Shown: one piece after another, positions 7,173 through 13,772 of the stretch
Numbering within the stretch: position 1 is the first letter of the stretch
Layout: the number at the start of each line of letters is the position of its first letter
Source: an uncultured Nostocoides sp.
GTDB lineage: Bacteria; Actinomycetota; Actinomycetes; Actinomycetales; Dermatophilaceae
DNA: 18,344 nt
Reading direction: 5' to 3'
Assembly (NCBI GenBank): GCA_936931335.1
Contig: CAKZIH010000270.1
Coordinates: forward strand, 1 to 18,344
The notes under the pieces: generated by a model
Databases searched by the model: none
Told to the model about the DNA's origin: nothing
Seen by the model: only the letters and a program-made list of their open reading frames with translations
Translations under genes and position numbers: made by a program

Positions 7173-7186
7173 CGCACTGTAGTGCG
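7173..7186. promoter_or_regulatory. Inverted repeat over the acuC -10 region
   Basis: CGCACT-GT-AGTGCG has 6-bp perfect arms. Its centre coincides with TACAGT on the minus strand (complement of 7176-7181), the candidate -10 lying 7 nt before the acuC ATG. A dimeric repressor bound here would block acuC; the divergent TrkA-like gene starts 49 bp away. No regulator can be assigned. Confidence 0.35.
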
Positions 7187-7234
7187 CGCGACCCGGCGCT
7201 ACCGGGCCCCGGCGAGCGGTGGGACGATGTGCGG

Positions 7235-7894
7235 ATGCCGAAGAAGCAACACGATGTGCTCATCGTCGGCCTCGGCCGCTTCGGCGGCGCGGCCGCGCTG
7301 GAACTCAACCGCCTGGGTCACCGAGTGACCGCCCTGGAGAAGGATCCGACCATCGCCGAGTCCTTCCTCGGCAAGGTCTACAAGGTGGTGCACGCGGACG
7401 CCAGCCTGCCGCACGTCATGCAGGAGCAGCGCTGCCAGGACTTCCCGGTGGCCATCGTCGGGATCGGGTTCTCAGTGGAGGCTTCGGTGCTGGCTGCGGC
7501 CAATATCGTCGACGCCGGGGTGGGCAAGATCTGGGCCAAGGCCCTCTCCCCCGAGCACGCTCGGATCCTCGACCGGATCGGGGTGCACCACATCATCCTG
7601 CCGGAGGCGGAGACCGGGCGCCGGGTGGCGCACCTGGTCGGCGGGAGCCTAATGGATTACATGGAGTTCGACGACGGCTTCGCGATCGTCAAGATGGCCC
7701 CGCCCCAGGAGACGATCGGGTTCACCCTCGAGCAGAGTCGAGTGCGCAGCAAGTATGGCGTGACGATCGTCGGCGTGAAGTCCCCCGGGCGTGACTTCGT
7801 GCACGCCCAGCCGGACACCAAAGTGACCGCCCACGACATGCTGATCGTCAGTGGCCCGACCACGCTGATCGAGCGCTTCGCCACCCGGCCCTGA
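7235..7894 (+). CDS. trkA: TrkA/KtrA-like potassium-channel regulatory (RCK) protein
   Basis: A 219-residue cytosolic ring-forming regulator of a Trk/Ktr potassium transporter. The RCK_N Rossmann domain begins HDVLIVGLGRFGGAAALEL (6-24), with the acidic ribose-binding residue in VTALEKDP; the RCK_C domain is the last ~80 residues (from about MEFDDGFAIVKM). The length fits the single-RCK KtrA/TrkA type rather than the double-domain E. coli TrkA. The ATG at 7235 is the conserved N-terminus; longer in-frame readings run backwards across acuC and are artefacts. No potassium-translocating KtrB/TrkH gene is in the window, so its partner must lie elsewhere. It is divergent from acuC and ends in a stem-loop. 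Confidence 0.92.
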   Translation: MPKKQHDVLIVGLGRFGGAAALELNRLGHRVTALEKDPTIAESFLGKVYKVVHADASLPHVMQEQRCQDFPVAIVGIGFSVEASVLAAANIVDAGVGKIWAKALSPEHARILDRIGVHHIILPEAETGRRVAHLVGGSLMDYMEFDDGFAIVKMAPPQETIGFTLEQSRVRSKYGVTIVGVKSPGRDFVHAQPDTKVTAHDMLIVSGPTTLIERFATRP

Positions 7895-7904
7895 GGCTTC
7901 GTCA

Positions 7905-7920
7905 GCCGCGTCCGCGCGGC
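7905..7920 (+). terminator. Candidate terminator hairpin after the TrkA-like gene
   Basis: GCCGCG-TCCG-CGCGGC: a perfect 6-bp stem and tetraloop 10 nt after the stop codon, without a T-tract. Convergent with the GNAT gene. Confidence 0.35.
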
Positions 7921-7932
7921 AGTTGCCCCCGG

Positions 7933-7988
7933 CGGCCTTCCGACCACGTTCGCGCCTCAGCGGCCTCCCGACCGCGTCGGCGCCTCAG
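7933..7988. repeat. Two tandem 28-bp copies between convergent genes
   Basis: Units 7933-7960 and 7961-7988 match at 24 of 28 positions by my alignment; each starts CGGCCT and ends GCGCCTCAG. The second unit includes the GNAT stop codon, so the repeat extends outwards from the 3' end of that gene. It could be a duplication of the gene's tail. No coding role is apparent. Confidence 0.7.
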
Positions 7989-8494
7989 GCGCGGTCCTCG
8001 CCCAGGGCGAGGACCATGGCGATCTCCTCCTCATCGCCGTCGCCGTTCTGCACCCGCATCGGGCGGCGCCGGCCGGTGGGCCGGAAGCCGAAACCCGAGG
8101 CGAAGGCGACGCCGCGGCCATTGTCGGTGCCGACCCAATAGGCCAGTTGCCCGAAGCCGTCCTGTGCCGCCTCGGCCGCACCCGCCGTGACGAGCTTGGC
8201 GGCCACGCCGCGGCCGCGCCAGTTGGGATCCACCCAGAGCCCGAATAGCTCGGCGGTGTTCTCGGCGTCGTCGAGCACCCCGATGCTCACCACGCCCACG
8301 GCCGCCCCGTCAGACTCGGCAAGCAGCCGGCGCGCCCGGTTCATCCGATCGCGCCAGCGCTCCTCGGGATAGTCCTGCTCCTGTTCGAGCGTCGCGACGA
8401 AGGCCTCCGGCGATTCACGCAGGGCAGCGAGCCGGGTCTCGCGGTAGTCCTGCCAGTCCTGCTCGCTCAGGTTGCGCACGGCGATATCCGTCAT
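7985..8494 (-). CDS. GNAT-family N-acetyltransferase
   Basis: An acetyl-CoA-dependent N-acyltransferase of about 169 residues; the acceptor is unknown. Motif A of the GNAT fold is ELFGLWVDPNWRGRGVAAKLVTAG, with RGRGVA as the pyrophosphate-binding loop. It is preceded by strands GAAVGVVSIGVL and followed by YWVGTDNGRGVAFASGFGFRPTG, typical of motif B. Start: ATG 8494 (MTDIAVRNL) is preferred; ATG 8503 is three codons earlier, and a GTG at 8521 lies inside a hairpin. No clear Shine-Dalgarno. It lies downstream of proC on the same strand, but an 82-bp gap with a stem-loop suggests a separate unit. Confidence 0.85.
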   Translation of the reverse strand: MTDIAVRNLSEQDWQDYRETRLAALRESPEAFVATLEQEQDYPEERWRDRMNRARRLLAESDGAAVGVVSIGVLDDAENTAELFGLWVDPNWRGRGVAAKLVTAGAAEAAQDGFGQLAYWVGTDNGRGVAFASGFGFRPTGRRRPMRVQNGDGDEEEIAMVLALGEDRA

Positions 8495-8510
8495 GGGGCA
8501 CATAGTGACA

Positions 8511-8526
8511 CGAGGGCTCACCCTCG
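8511..8526 (-). terminator. Hairpin between proC and the GNAT gene
   Basis: CGAGGG-CTCA-CCCTCG: a perfect 6-bp stem with a 4-nt loop, 50 nt downstream of the proC stop on the minus strand. It lacks a T-tract, so it may be a terminator for the proline genes or a structure in the GNAT leader. Confidence 0.4.
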
Positions 8527-8576
8527 CGTTGGGTCACCCAGGCGTACCGCAGGGGTCCGACAGGTGAACGCACAGG

Positions 8577-9377
8577 TCACTGCCCGGATAACTGCGAGGA
8601 ACGCTCCGCGGCCGCCTCGATGGCGCTGATGAAGGCGGCCCGGACCTTGTGGTCGTCCAGCGTGCGCAAGGCGGCGGCGGTGGTGCCACCCGGGGAGGTG
8701 ACCTGTTCGCGCAGCACCGTCGGGTGGGTTCCGGTCTGCCGGATCATCGTGGCCGCACCGAAGAGGGTCTGCACCGACAATTCGGTGGCGGTCGCCCGCG
8801 GCAGGCCCAGGACCACCCCGGCCTCGATCATCGCCTCGACCACATAGAAGACGTAGGCCGGCCCCGACCCCGAGATCGCGGTCACCGCGTCCAGATAGGA
8901 CTCCGGCACCTCCAGTGCCTTGCCGCACGCCGAGAGCAAGTCCATGGCGCGGTCCATCGCCGCGTCGTCGACGTGCTCATTACCGCGGCTGAGGGCCGCC
9001 ATACCCTGATCCACCAGGGCGGGGGTGTTGGGCATCGCGCGCACCACCGGGGTGCCCTCGGGCAGTGCGGCCGCAATATCCGTAGTGCGCACGCCCGCGG
9101 CCAGGGAAACCACAAGGGTGCCGGGGCGCACGACATCGCCGATCTCGGCCAGCAATGCGCTCATGTCCTGGGGCTTGACCACCAGGATCAGCACCTCCGC
9201 CTCGCCGGCCGCGGACAAATTGTCCAGCACCCGCACGCCGTAACGGTCCGTGAGTTCGGTGGCCCGCTCCCGGCGGCGCTCGGTGATCACGATCTGGTCG
9301 GGCGTCCGACCGCCGCGCAGCAGCCCGGACAGCAGCGCCTCGCCCATCACTCCGGCGCCGAAGATGGCAATGGTCAT
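8577..9377 (-). CDS. proC: Pyrroline-5-carboxylate reductase
   Basis: The last step of proline synthesis: NAD(P)H-dependent reduction of 1-pyrroline-5-carboxylate to L-proline. It has 266 residues, the usual length. The N-terminal Rossmann fold TIAIFGAGVMGEALLSGLL (2-20) and the C-terminal dimerisation/catalytic domain with VTAISGSGPAYVFYVVEAM and REQVTSPGGTTAAALRTLD are complete. The ATG at 9377 starts 12 nt after the proline dehydrogenase stop; an AGGA overlapping that TAG stop serves as ribosome binding site about 10 nt upstream. The gene is therefore probably co-transcribed with proline dehydrogenase, which makes its substrate from its product. It corresponds to Rv0500 in the conserved neighbourhood. 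Confidence 0.96.
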   Translation of the reverse strand: MTIAIFGAGVMGEALLSGLLRGGRTPDQIVITERRRERATELTDRYGVRVLDNLSAAGEAEVLILVVKPQDMSALLAEIGDVVRPGTLVVSLAAGVRTTDIAAALPEGTPVVRAMPNTPALVDQGMAALSRGNEHVDDAAMDRAMDLLSACGKALEVPESYLDAVTAISGSGPAYVFYVVEAMIEAGVVLGLPRATATELSVQTLFGAATMIRQTGTHPTVLREQVTSPGGTTAAALRTLDDHKVRAAFISAIEAAAERSSQLSGQ

Positions 9378-9389
9378 TGGCCGCAGGTC

Positions 9390-10337
9390 CTAGCCGCGCG
9401 AGACGAGCGAGCGGGCGAAGAGCATCGCATTCGACGGGCGCTCGGCCATCCGGCGCATGAGGTAGCCGTACCACTCCTCGCCATACGGGATGTAGACGCG
9501 CATCTGGTGACCGCGGTCGGCGATCCGGCGCTGGGCCTCGGGCCGCACGCCATAGAGCATCTGGAATTCGAAGCTATCGGCGTCGCGGTTGCGGTCCTGG
9601 GCGATGGCCGTGGCGATGTCGACCAGCCGCGGATCGTGCGTGGCGATCATCGGATAGCCCTCACCCTCGAGCAGGATGCGCAGGCAACGGACGTAGGCAA
9701 GGTCGACCTCGTGCCCGTCCTGGTATGCCGCGGACTCCGGCTCGGCATAGGCGCCCTTGCACAGGCGCACCCGGCTGCCCGCGCCCGCCAGGTCGCGGCA
9801 ATCGCTCTCGCTGCGGTGCAGGTGGGCCTGGATCGCGACACCGGTGTCCGGGAAGTCCGTGCGCAGCTCGGCGAGGGTGGCCAGCGTGGCGTCGGTGGTG
9901 GTGTGGTCCTCCATGTCCAGGGTGACCGTGGTGCGCGCCGCCTTCGCGGCCTCGCAGATGAGGCGGGCGTTGTCCAGGCTGATCGCCGGGCCGTCGGGCA
10001 GCGCCTGACCGACGGCGCTGAGCTTGACGCTGACCTCCGCCCAGCCGTCCTCGGTGAGCCCCTGCTTGCTGAGCAGGTCGAGCACCCGCACATAAGCCTC
10101 GGTCACCCGATCGGCCTGGGCGCGGTCGGTGGTGTCCTCACCGAGGTGGTCGATGGTCGAGCGCAGGCCGGTCTCCCGCAGGCCCGCGACCGCGGAGACC
10201 GCGTCGCTGTCGTAGACACCGGGCACATAGCGGTGCACCACGGATCGGGACACCGGCGCCCGCTCGATCACATCGCGAATGGTGTTGTTCGCGGAGAGTG
10301 CGAGGAGTGATTTGCGCAGCAGATCGGCGGTGCTCAT
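9390..10337 (-). CDS. Monofunctional proline dehydrogenase
   Basis: FAD-dependent oxidation of L-proline to 1-pyrroline-5-carboxylate, feeding electrons to the respiratory chain; probably peripheral to the membrane. It has 315 residues, the size of the stand-alone enzyme, without the P5C dehydrogenase domain of PutA. TIM-barrel landmarks: SVKLSAVGQAL, VTLDMEDHTTTD, VAIQAHLHRSESD, RLCKGAYAEP, FEFQMLYGVR and the C-terminal RVYIPYGEEWYGYLMRRMAERPSN helix, whose RR pair binds the substrate carboxylate. ATG 10337 gives MSTADLLRKSLL. It has no Shine-Dalgarno, but TAACCT 8 nt upstream suggests a leaderless transcript. A GTG 20 codons upstream would enter the divergent ABC promoter region. It lies directly upstream of proC. 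Confidence 0.94.
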   Translation of the reverse strand: MSTADLLRKSLLALSANNTIRDVIERAPVSRSVVHRYVPGVYDSDAVSAVAGLRETGLRSTIDHLGEDTTDRAQADRVTEAYVRVLDLLSKQGLTEDGWAEVSVKLSAVGQALPDGPAISLDNARLICEAAKAARTTVTLDMEDHTTTDATLATLAELRTDFPDTGVAIQAHLHRSESDCRDLAGAGSRVRLCKGAYAEPESAAYQDGHEVDLAYVRCLRILLEGEGYPMIATHDPRLVDIATAIAQDRNRDADSFEFQMLYGVRPEAQRRIADRGHQMRVYIPYGEEWYGYLMRRMAERPSNAMLFARSLVSRG

Positions 10338-10391
10338 AAAACGCGAGGTTACCCATCTCGCCTGGCCCTGGCGCGGCTCCGTCCATCTGGC

Positions 10392-10413
10392 TACCATTCA
10401 TCATGTGATGAAT
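10392..10413 (+). promoter_or_regulatory. Putative -10 box and 18-bp inverted-repeat operator at the ABC ATPase start
   Basis: ATTCATCA-TG-TGATGAAT (10396-10413) is a perfect 8-bp inverted repeat around a 2-bp centre. It includes the ATPase start codon (10408) and abuts a -10-like TACCAT (10392-10397), 10 nt before the ATG. The AT-rich arms stand out from the surrounding GC-rich DNA. A dimeric repressor of TetR, GntR or MarR type is the natural reader, but none can be assigned. As RNA it would also sequester the start codon. Confidence 0.55.
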
Positions 10414-11124
10414 AACGCCGTGGAGATCGCGGATCTACGCATCGTGCGCGGGGGCGGCGCCGTGATCATCCCGGGGCTGAGCCTCGATATACCGGCTGGC
10501 TGCGTGGTCGGTCTGCTGGGCCCCAGCGGGAGCGGCAAGACGACCCTGATGCGCGCCATCGTCGGCGTCCAGCGGATCACCGCCGGGCGGGTGAGCGTCC
10601 TCGGCGAGCCGGCGGGCTCACCGGCTTTGCGTCGCCGGATCGGCTATGTCACCCAGAGCCCGAGTGTGTATGCCGATCTGTCCGTCCGCGCGAATGTCGC
10701 CTATTTCGGTGGCCTGCTCGGGGCGGGCGCGCGACAGGTGGCGGCGGCGCTGGATGAGGTGGGGCTGAGCGAGTTCGCCAATCGGCCGGTGGCCCGGCTA
10801 TCGCGTGGTCAGCGCTCCCGGGTGTCGCTGGCCGCGGCGCTGGTGGGCCGGCCCGACCTGCTGGTGCTCGACGAGCCGACCGTCGGCCTGGATCCGGTGC
10901 TGCGCCGCGACCTCTGGCAGCTCTTCCACGAACTGGCCGCCCGGGGCACCTCGCTGCTGATCTCCAGCCATGTGATGGACGAGGCCGCGCGCTGCGATCG
11001 GCTGGTGCTGCTGCGCGAGGGCGGGATCCTCGCCGATGCCACCCTGCCCGATCTCCTGGAGCGCACCGGCGCCCCCGATGCCGAAGCCGCCTTCTTGGCC
11101 CTGGTGGAGACCCGGGAGAAGTGA
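10408..11124 (+). CDS. ABC exporter ATP-binding protein
   Basis: A 238-residue ATPase subunit of an ABC-2-type (drug/lipid/polysaccharide-like) exporter; substrate unknown. Walker A GPSGSGKT (38-45), Q-loop in GYVTQSPSVYADLSV, signature LSRGQRSRVSLAAAL (LSRGQ for LSGGQ), Walker B LLVLDEPTVGLDP, and H-loop LLISSHVMDEA are all intact and in order. ATG 10408 is chosen because an upstream in-frame ATG would lie inside the divergent proline dehydrogenase; GTG 10405 is an alternative. No Shine-Dalgarno. The stop overlaps the GTG start of the permease (GTGA), so the two form a transport pair, although the permease is frameshifted. Confidence 0.93.
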   Translation: MNNAVEIADLRIVRGGGAVIIPGLSLDIPAGCVVGLLGPSGSGKTTLMRAIVGVQRITAGRVSVLGEPAGSPALRRRIGYVTQSPSVYADLSVRANVAYFGGLLGAGARQVAAALDEVGLSEFANRPVARLSRGQRSRVSLAAALVGRPDLLVLDEPTVGLDPVLRRDLWQLFHELAARGTSLLISSHVMDEAARCDRLVLLREGGILADATLPDLLERTGAPDAEAAFLALVETREK

Positions 11125-11859
11125 TCAAACCACCCCTGATGCTGCTTACCGCCGGCCGCGTGCTGCGGCAGTTGCGCGGCGATCACCGCACCCTGGCGCT
11201 CTTGCTGCTGGTGCCCTGCCTGCTGTTGGGGCTATTGGCCTGGGTCTTCGACGGGACCCCGGTCTTCGACCAGATCGGGCCCGCCCTGCTCGGGGTCTTC
11301 CCCTTTGTGGTGATGTTCCTGGTCACCAGCATCGCCACCCTGCGCGAACGGACCTCCGGGACCCTGGAGCGCCTGCTCGCCGGGCCGCTGGGCAAGGCCG
11401 ATTTCATGGTCGGCTATGCCCTGGCATTTCGGGGTGGTGGCGGTGGTGCAGGCGGGTTTGGCGAGCGCGGTCGCGGTCTATCTGTGTGACCTCGACGTCG
11501 CCGGGCCGGTATGGACGTTGGTCCTCATCGCGGTGATCGATGCCGTGCTGGGCAGCGTCCTCGGGCTATTGGCCAGCGCTTTCGCGCACAGCGAATTCCA
11601 GGCGGTGCAATTCATGCCGGCATTCGTGCTGCCGCAGTTCCTGTTGTGCGGGCTGCTGGTTGCCCGCGACCGGTTGCCGGATGTGCTGCGGGTGATCTCC
11701 GACGTGCTGCCGTTGTCGTATGCCGTGGACGCCATGTCCGTGGTGTCCCGGCAGGCGCAACCGCTGGGCCATCTGGGGCGGGAGTTCGCGGTGACCGGCG
11801 CCTGGATCATCGGCTGCCTGCTGCTCGGTTCGCTGACCCTGCGCCGCCAGAGCGCCTAG
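11121..11859 (+). pseudogene. ABC-2-type permease, frameshifted
   Basis: The membrane subunit partnering the ABC ATPase, split by a frameshift. The first part, from GTG 11121, has a hydrophobic helix (LALLLLVPCLLLGLLAWVF), a second (LLGVFPFVVMFLVTSIATL) and the conserved RERTSGTLERLLAGPLGKADFMVGYALAF. In the next frame the protein continues FGVVAVVQAGLASAVAVY, then SVLGLLASAFAHSEFQAVQFMP, FVLPQFLLCGLLV and LPLSYAVDAM, to the stop at 11857-11859. Dropping one base in the TTTC run at 11427-11430 restores a continuous permease of about 245 residues with the usual ABC-2 layout. The rest shows no decay, so the lesion is recent, a sequencing error, or, less likely, a +1 recoding site. Confidence 0.8.
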
Positions 11860-11901
11860 GGCCAGGCTGGCGCCGCCGCACCCGCGTAGCCGAAGTGGGT
11901 G

Positions 11902-11938
11902 GCACGAGATAGCGAAATAGGGGTAGCACGGGATAGCG
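11902..11938. repeat. Short direct repeats between convergent genes
   Basis: GCACGAGATAGCG (11902-11914) and GCACGGGATAGCG (11926-11938) match at 12 of 13 positions with a 24-bp period. An inverted partial copy follows: TAGCACG at 11924-11930 pairs with CGTGCTA at 11951-11957 around a 20-nt loop. The gap (11860-11971) between the permease and the DoxX-like gene contains no gene. Origin and role are unknown. Confidence 0.5.
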
Positions 11939-11971
11939 GGTGGCGAAATGCGTGCTATGGCACCGATTGCA

Positions 11972-12373
11972 CTACCCGTTGCGGCCGGCGGCACGCAGGG
12001 CGACGCGGATCATCGGCCACTGCAGCGGCAGGCGGGCGAGCGAGCCGGCGAAGGTCGCACGGGCACCCGTAGCCCCGGTGCGCCGAGCGCGCCCACCGAG
12101 ACTTGCGCTCATCTGCACATTCGCCGGGAAGACGGCGACCAGCAGGGCGGCGCTGGCCAGCCCGGCGACCTTCCGGATCCGCGGGGTGAGCAGGCCCGCG
12201 GCGCAGAGGATCTCGGCGACGCCGGAGGCGTAGACCAGCTCGCGTCGGTATCCACCGAGCGGCTTGGGGATGATCGACTCGAATACCTGCGGGCGCACGA
12301 GGTGGCTGACCCCTGAGCTGAGGAAGAGGGCAGCCAGCCCGGCGGTCGGCCGGTCCAGCGGCGGGGTACTCAT
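11972..12373 (-). CDS. DoxX-like integral membrane protein
   Basis: A 133-residue membrane protein resembling the DoxX/DoxD superfamily; members are four-helix proteins often linked to redox or oxidative-stress functions, but no reaction can be assigned here. Hydrophobic segments: TAGLAALFLSSGVSHL, ELVYASGVAEILCAAGLL, VAGLASAALLVAVFPAN, and a weaker C-terminal one near LQWPMIRVAL. The motif HLVRPQVFESIIPKPL followed by YASGVAE and VFPANVQM is typical of the actinobacterial subfamily. ATG 12373 is preceded at 7 nt by TACATT (complement of 12381-12386) with no Shine-Dalgarno, so it may be leaderless. Longer in-frame readings run antisense through the dehydrogenase pseudogene. Divergent from that pseudogene by 33 bp. 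Confidence 0.85.
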   Translation of the reverse strand: MSTPPLDRPTAGLAALFLSSGVSHLVRPQVFESIIPKPLGGYRRELVYASGVAEILCAAGLLTPRIRKVAGLASAALLVAVFPANVQMSASLGGRARRTGATGARATFAGSLARLPLQWPMIRVALRAAGRNG

Positions 12374-12406
12374 GGCACTCAATGTAGGCGGTGCCAGACC
12401 GGTCGG

Positions 12407-13379
12407 GTGAGCCAGAGCACAGCAGTGGACGTCTTCGCCAGCGAGCAGGTCATCACCTGTCGGGACGATCGGGTGGGGCTGCGCGCCGTCATCGCGATCG
12501 ACGACACGACCCTCGGTCCTGGCTTCGGCGGGGTGCGCTGGCGTCCCTACCCGTCGATCGAGGCCGTGATCGGCGAGGCCCAGCGGCTCGCCGCAGCGGG
12601 TGGCCCTCATGAAGCGGTACGGAGAGCTGATCGCACGCACCGGCGGGATGTACATCCCCGGGGTGGACATGGGCACCACGATGGCGGACATGCAGACCAT
12701 CCGCGACGCGGGGGCGCGCGCTTTCTGCGATGACATCGATCCCGGTCCGTATACCGCGCAGGGTGCGTATGCGGCCATGCGCGCCGGGGTGCGCCACGCG
12801 CTCGGCTCGGGTATGAGCGGGGTGCGGGTGCTCGTCCAGGGCGCGGGGCACGTCGGGGCCTCGCTTGCGCAGCGGGCGGCGGCCGACGGAGCGCAGGTGC
12901 TCGTCGCGGACGTCGACGGCGAACGCGCGCGCTCGGTGGCCGAAGCGGTGGGCGGCCAGGTCGTCGACCCGCAGGCCGTGCTCGGCGCGGAGGTGGACGT
13001 CTTCGCCCCATGCGCCGTCGCGCGGGTGGTGAGCGCCGACAATGTCGCTGACCTGCGGTGCCGGGTCATCGCCGGGGCGGCCAACGACACCCTCGACTCC
13101 CCTGCGGTCGCCGGGCTGCTGCGCGAGCGCGGCATCACCTTCGTCCCCGACTTCATCGCCAACTCCGGCGGGGTCATCCAGGTGCACGCGGGGCAGATCG
13201 GGTGGGACGAGGCTGAGCTCGACGCCCGGTTGGAACGGATCGGCGACCGAGTCGCGGACGTGCTCGCCAGCGCTGACGAACAGGGGCAGACCCCGGTCGA
13301 GGCGGCGCTGATCCGTGCCCGGGACCACATCGCTGCGCGTGGTGCTGAGACCACCGACTTTTCGGGCGGTGCGCGATGA
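12407..13379 (+). pseudogene. Leu/Val/Glu-type amino-acid dehydrogenase with internal deletion and frameshift
   Basis: Remnant of an NAD-dependent branched-chain amino-acid (leucine/valine-type) dehydrogenase. The 5' part from GTG 12407 reads VGLRAVIAIDDTTLGPGFGGVRWRPYPSIEAVIGEAQRL and stays typical until about 12597; the family then reappears in another frame at about 12603 as LMKRYGELIARTGGMYIPGVDMGTTMADM. The missing stretch, roughly 30-40 residues in relatives, normally carries the substrate-binding and catalytic lysines (MTYKNA and GGGKAVI in Streptomyces valine dehydrogenase). The NAD domain (VRVLVQGAGHVGASLAQ) and PDFIANSGGVIQVHAGQ are intact. A shortened product from GTG 12600 is conceivable but would be inactive. 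The 3' end overlaps the next gene as ATGA. Confidence 0.82.
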
Positions 13380-13738
13380 GTGAGCACGACCTGCGCGCGA
13401 TCACGCTGGGCTACTACTCCAGCGTTGACGCGGGAGATGGGGAGGCGGTGCTCGCCTGGTTCACCGAGGACGCCACCTACTGGCGGCCCGGCTACCCGGC
13501 GATGACCGGTCGTAACAGCCTGGCGGCCTTCTACGGCGGCGAGCGGGTCATCGAGTCCGGCGCGCACAGCGTCGAAGAAGTGCTGGTCGACGCAGACCGG
13601 GTTGCCGTGCGGGGCATCTTCCGGGGTCGGCTCAAGGATGGTTCCGAGACGGTCGTCGGCTTTGCCGACTTCCTGCGCTACGGCCCGGCCGGTCGCGTGC
13701 TGGAGCGGCGCACCTACTTCGACGCCCCCGCAGACTGA
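13376..13738 (+). CDS. NTF2-like (SnoaL-type) protein
   Basis: A 120-residue cone-shaped alpha+beta barrel protein of the nuclear transport factor 2-like superfamily; members are small-molecule enzymes or ligand-binding proteins. No specific reaction can be assigned. Diagnostic features: YYSSVDAGDGEAVLAWFTEDATYWRPG at the N-terminus (helix-strand with paired acidic residues), MTGRNSLAAFY, then the strand-rich SVEEVLVDADRVAVRGIFRG and VVGFADFLRYGPAGRVLERRTYFD. Complete and apparently intact. Its ATG overlaps the stop of the degraded dehydrogenase, so it was the second gene of that operon and may now depend on translation of the remnant. All seven Tyr codons are TAC, whereas other genes here use TAT freely, a weak hint of separate origin. 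Confidence 0.85.
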   Translation: MSEHDLRAITLGYYSSVDAGDGEAVLAWFTEDATYWRPGYPAMTGRNSLAAFYGGERVIESGAHSVEEVLVDADRVAVRGIFRGRLKDGSETVVGFADFLRYGPAGRVLERRTYFDAPAD

Positions 13739-13758
13739 TCCCTGCGCCTTCGGGTCAG
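13735..13758. terminator. Weak stem-loop between convergent genes
   Basis: CTGATCC (13735-13741) can pair with GGGTCAG (13752-13758), 7 bp with one G-U wobble and a 10-nt loop, starting at the NTF2-like stop codon. The TetR gene converges from the other side 34 nt away. No T-tract. Confidence 0.25.
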
Positions 13759-13772
13759 ATCATCGGGGTGAG

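Noticed and set aside
5933..7234. A long plus-strand reading that fuses the TrkA-like protein to about 430 upstream residues
   Set aside because: The upstream part is antisense to acuC and lacks any domain; the conserved RCK N-terminus begins at ATG 7235.
7933..7988. CRISPR-like array from the 28-bp repeat
   Set aside because: Two adjacent imperfect units with no spacer between them and no cas genes.
8649..10310. A 553-codon plus-strand open frame opposite proC and proline dehydrogenase
   Set aside because: Antisense shadow: composition is Gly/His/Arg/Asp-rich and the minus-strand genes have full catalytic motifs.
12374..13567. Minus-strand N-terminal extension of the DoxX-like gene across the dehydrogenase remnant
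   Set aside because: Low-complexity Ser/Arg/Ala-rich translation antisense to recognisable dehydrogenase sequence; the DoxX family start is ATG 12373.
13376..13738. NTF2-like gene as recently acquired DNA because all its Tyr codons are TAC
   Set aside because: Seven codons are too few to support transfer; other codon use and GC look like the neighbours.
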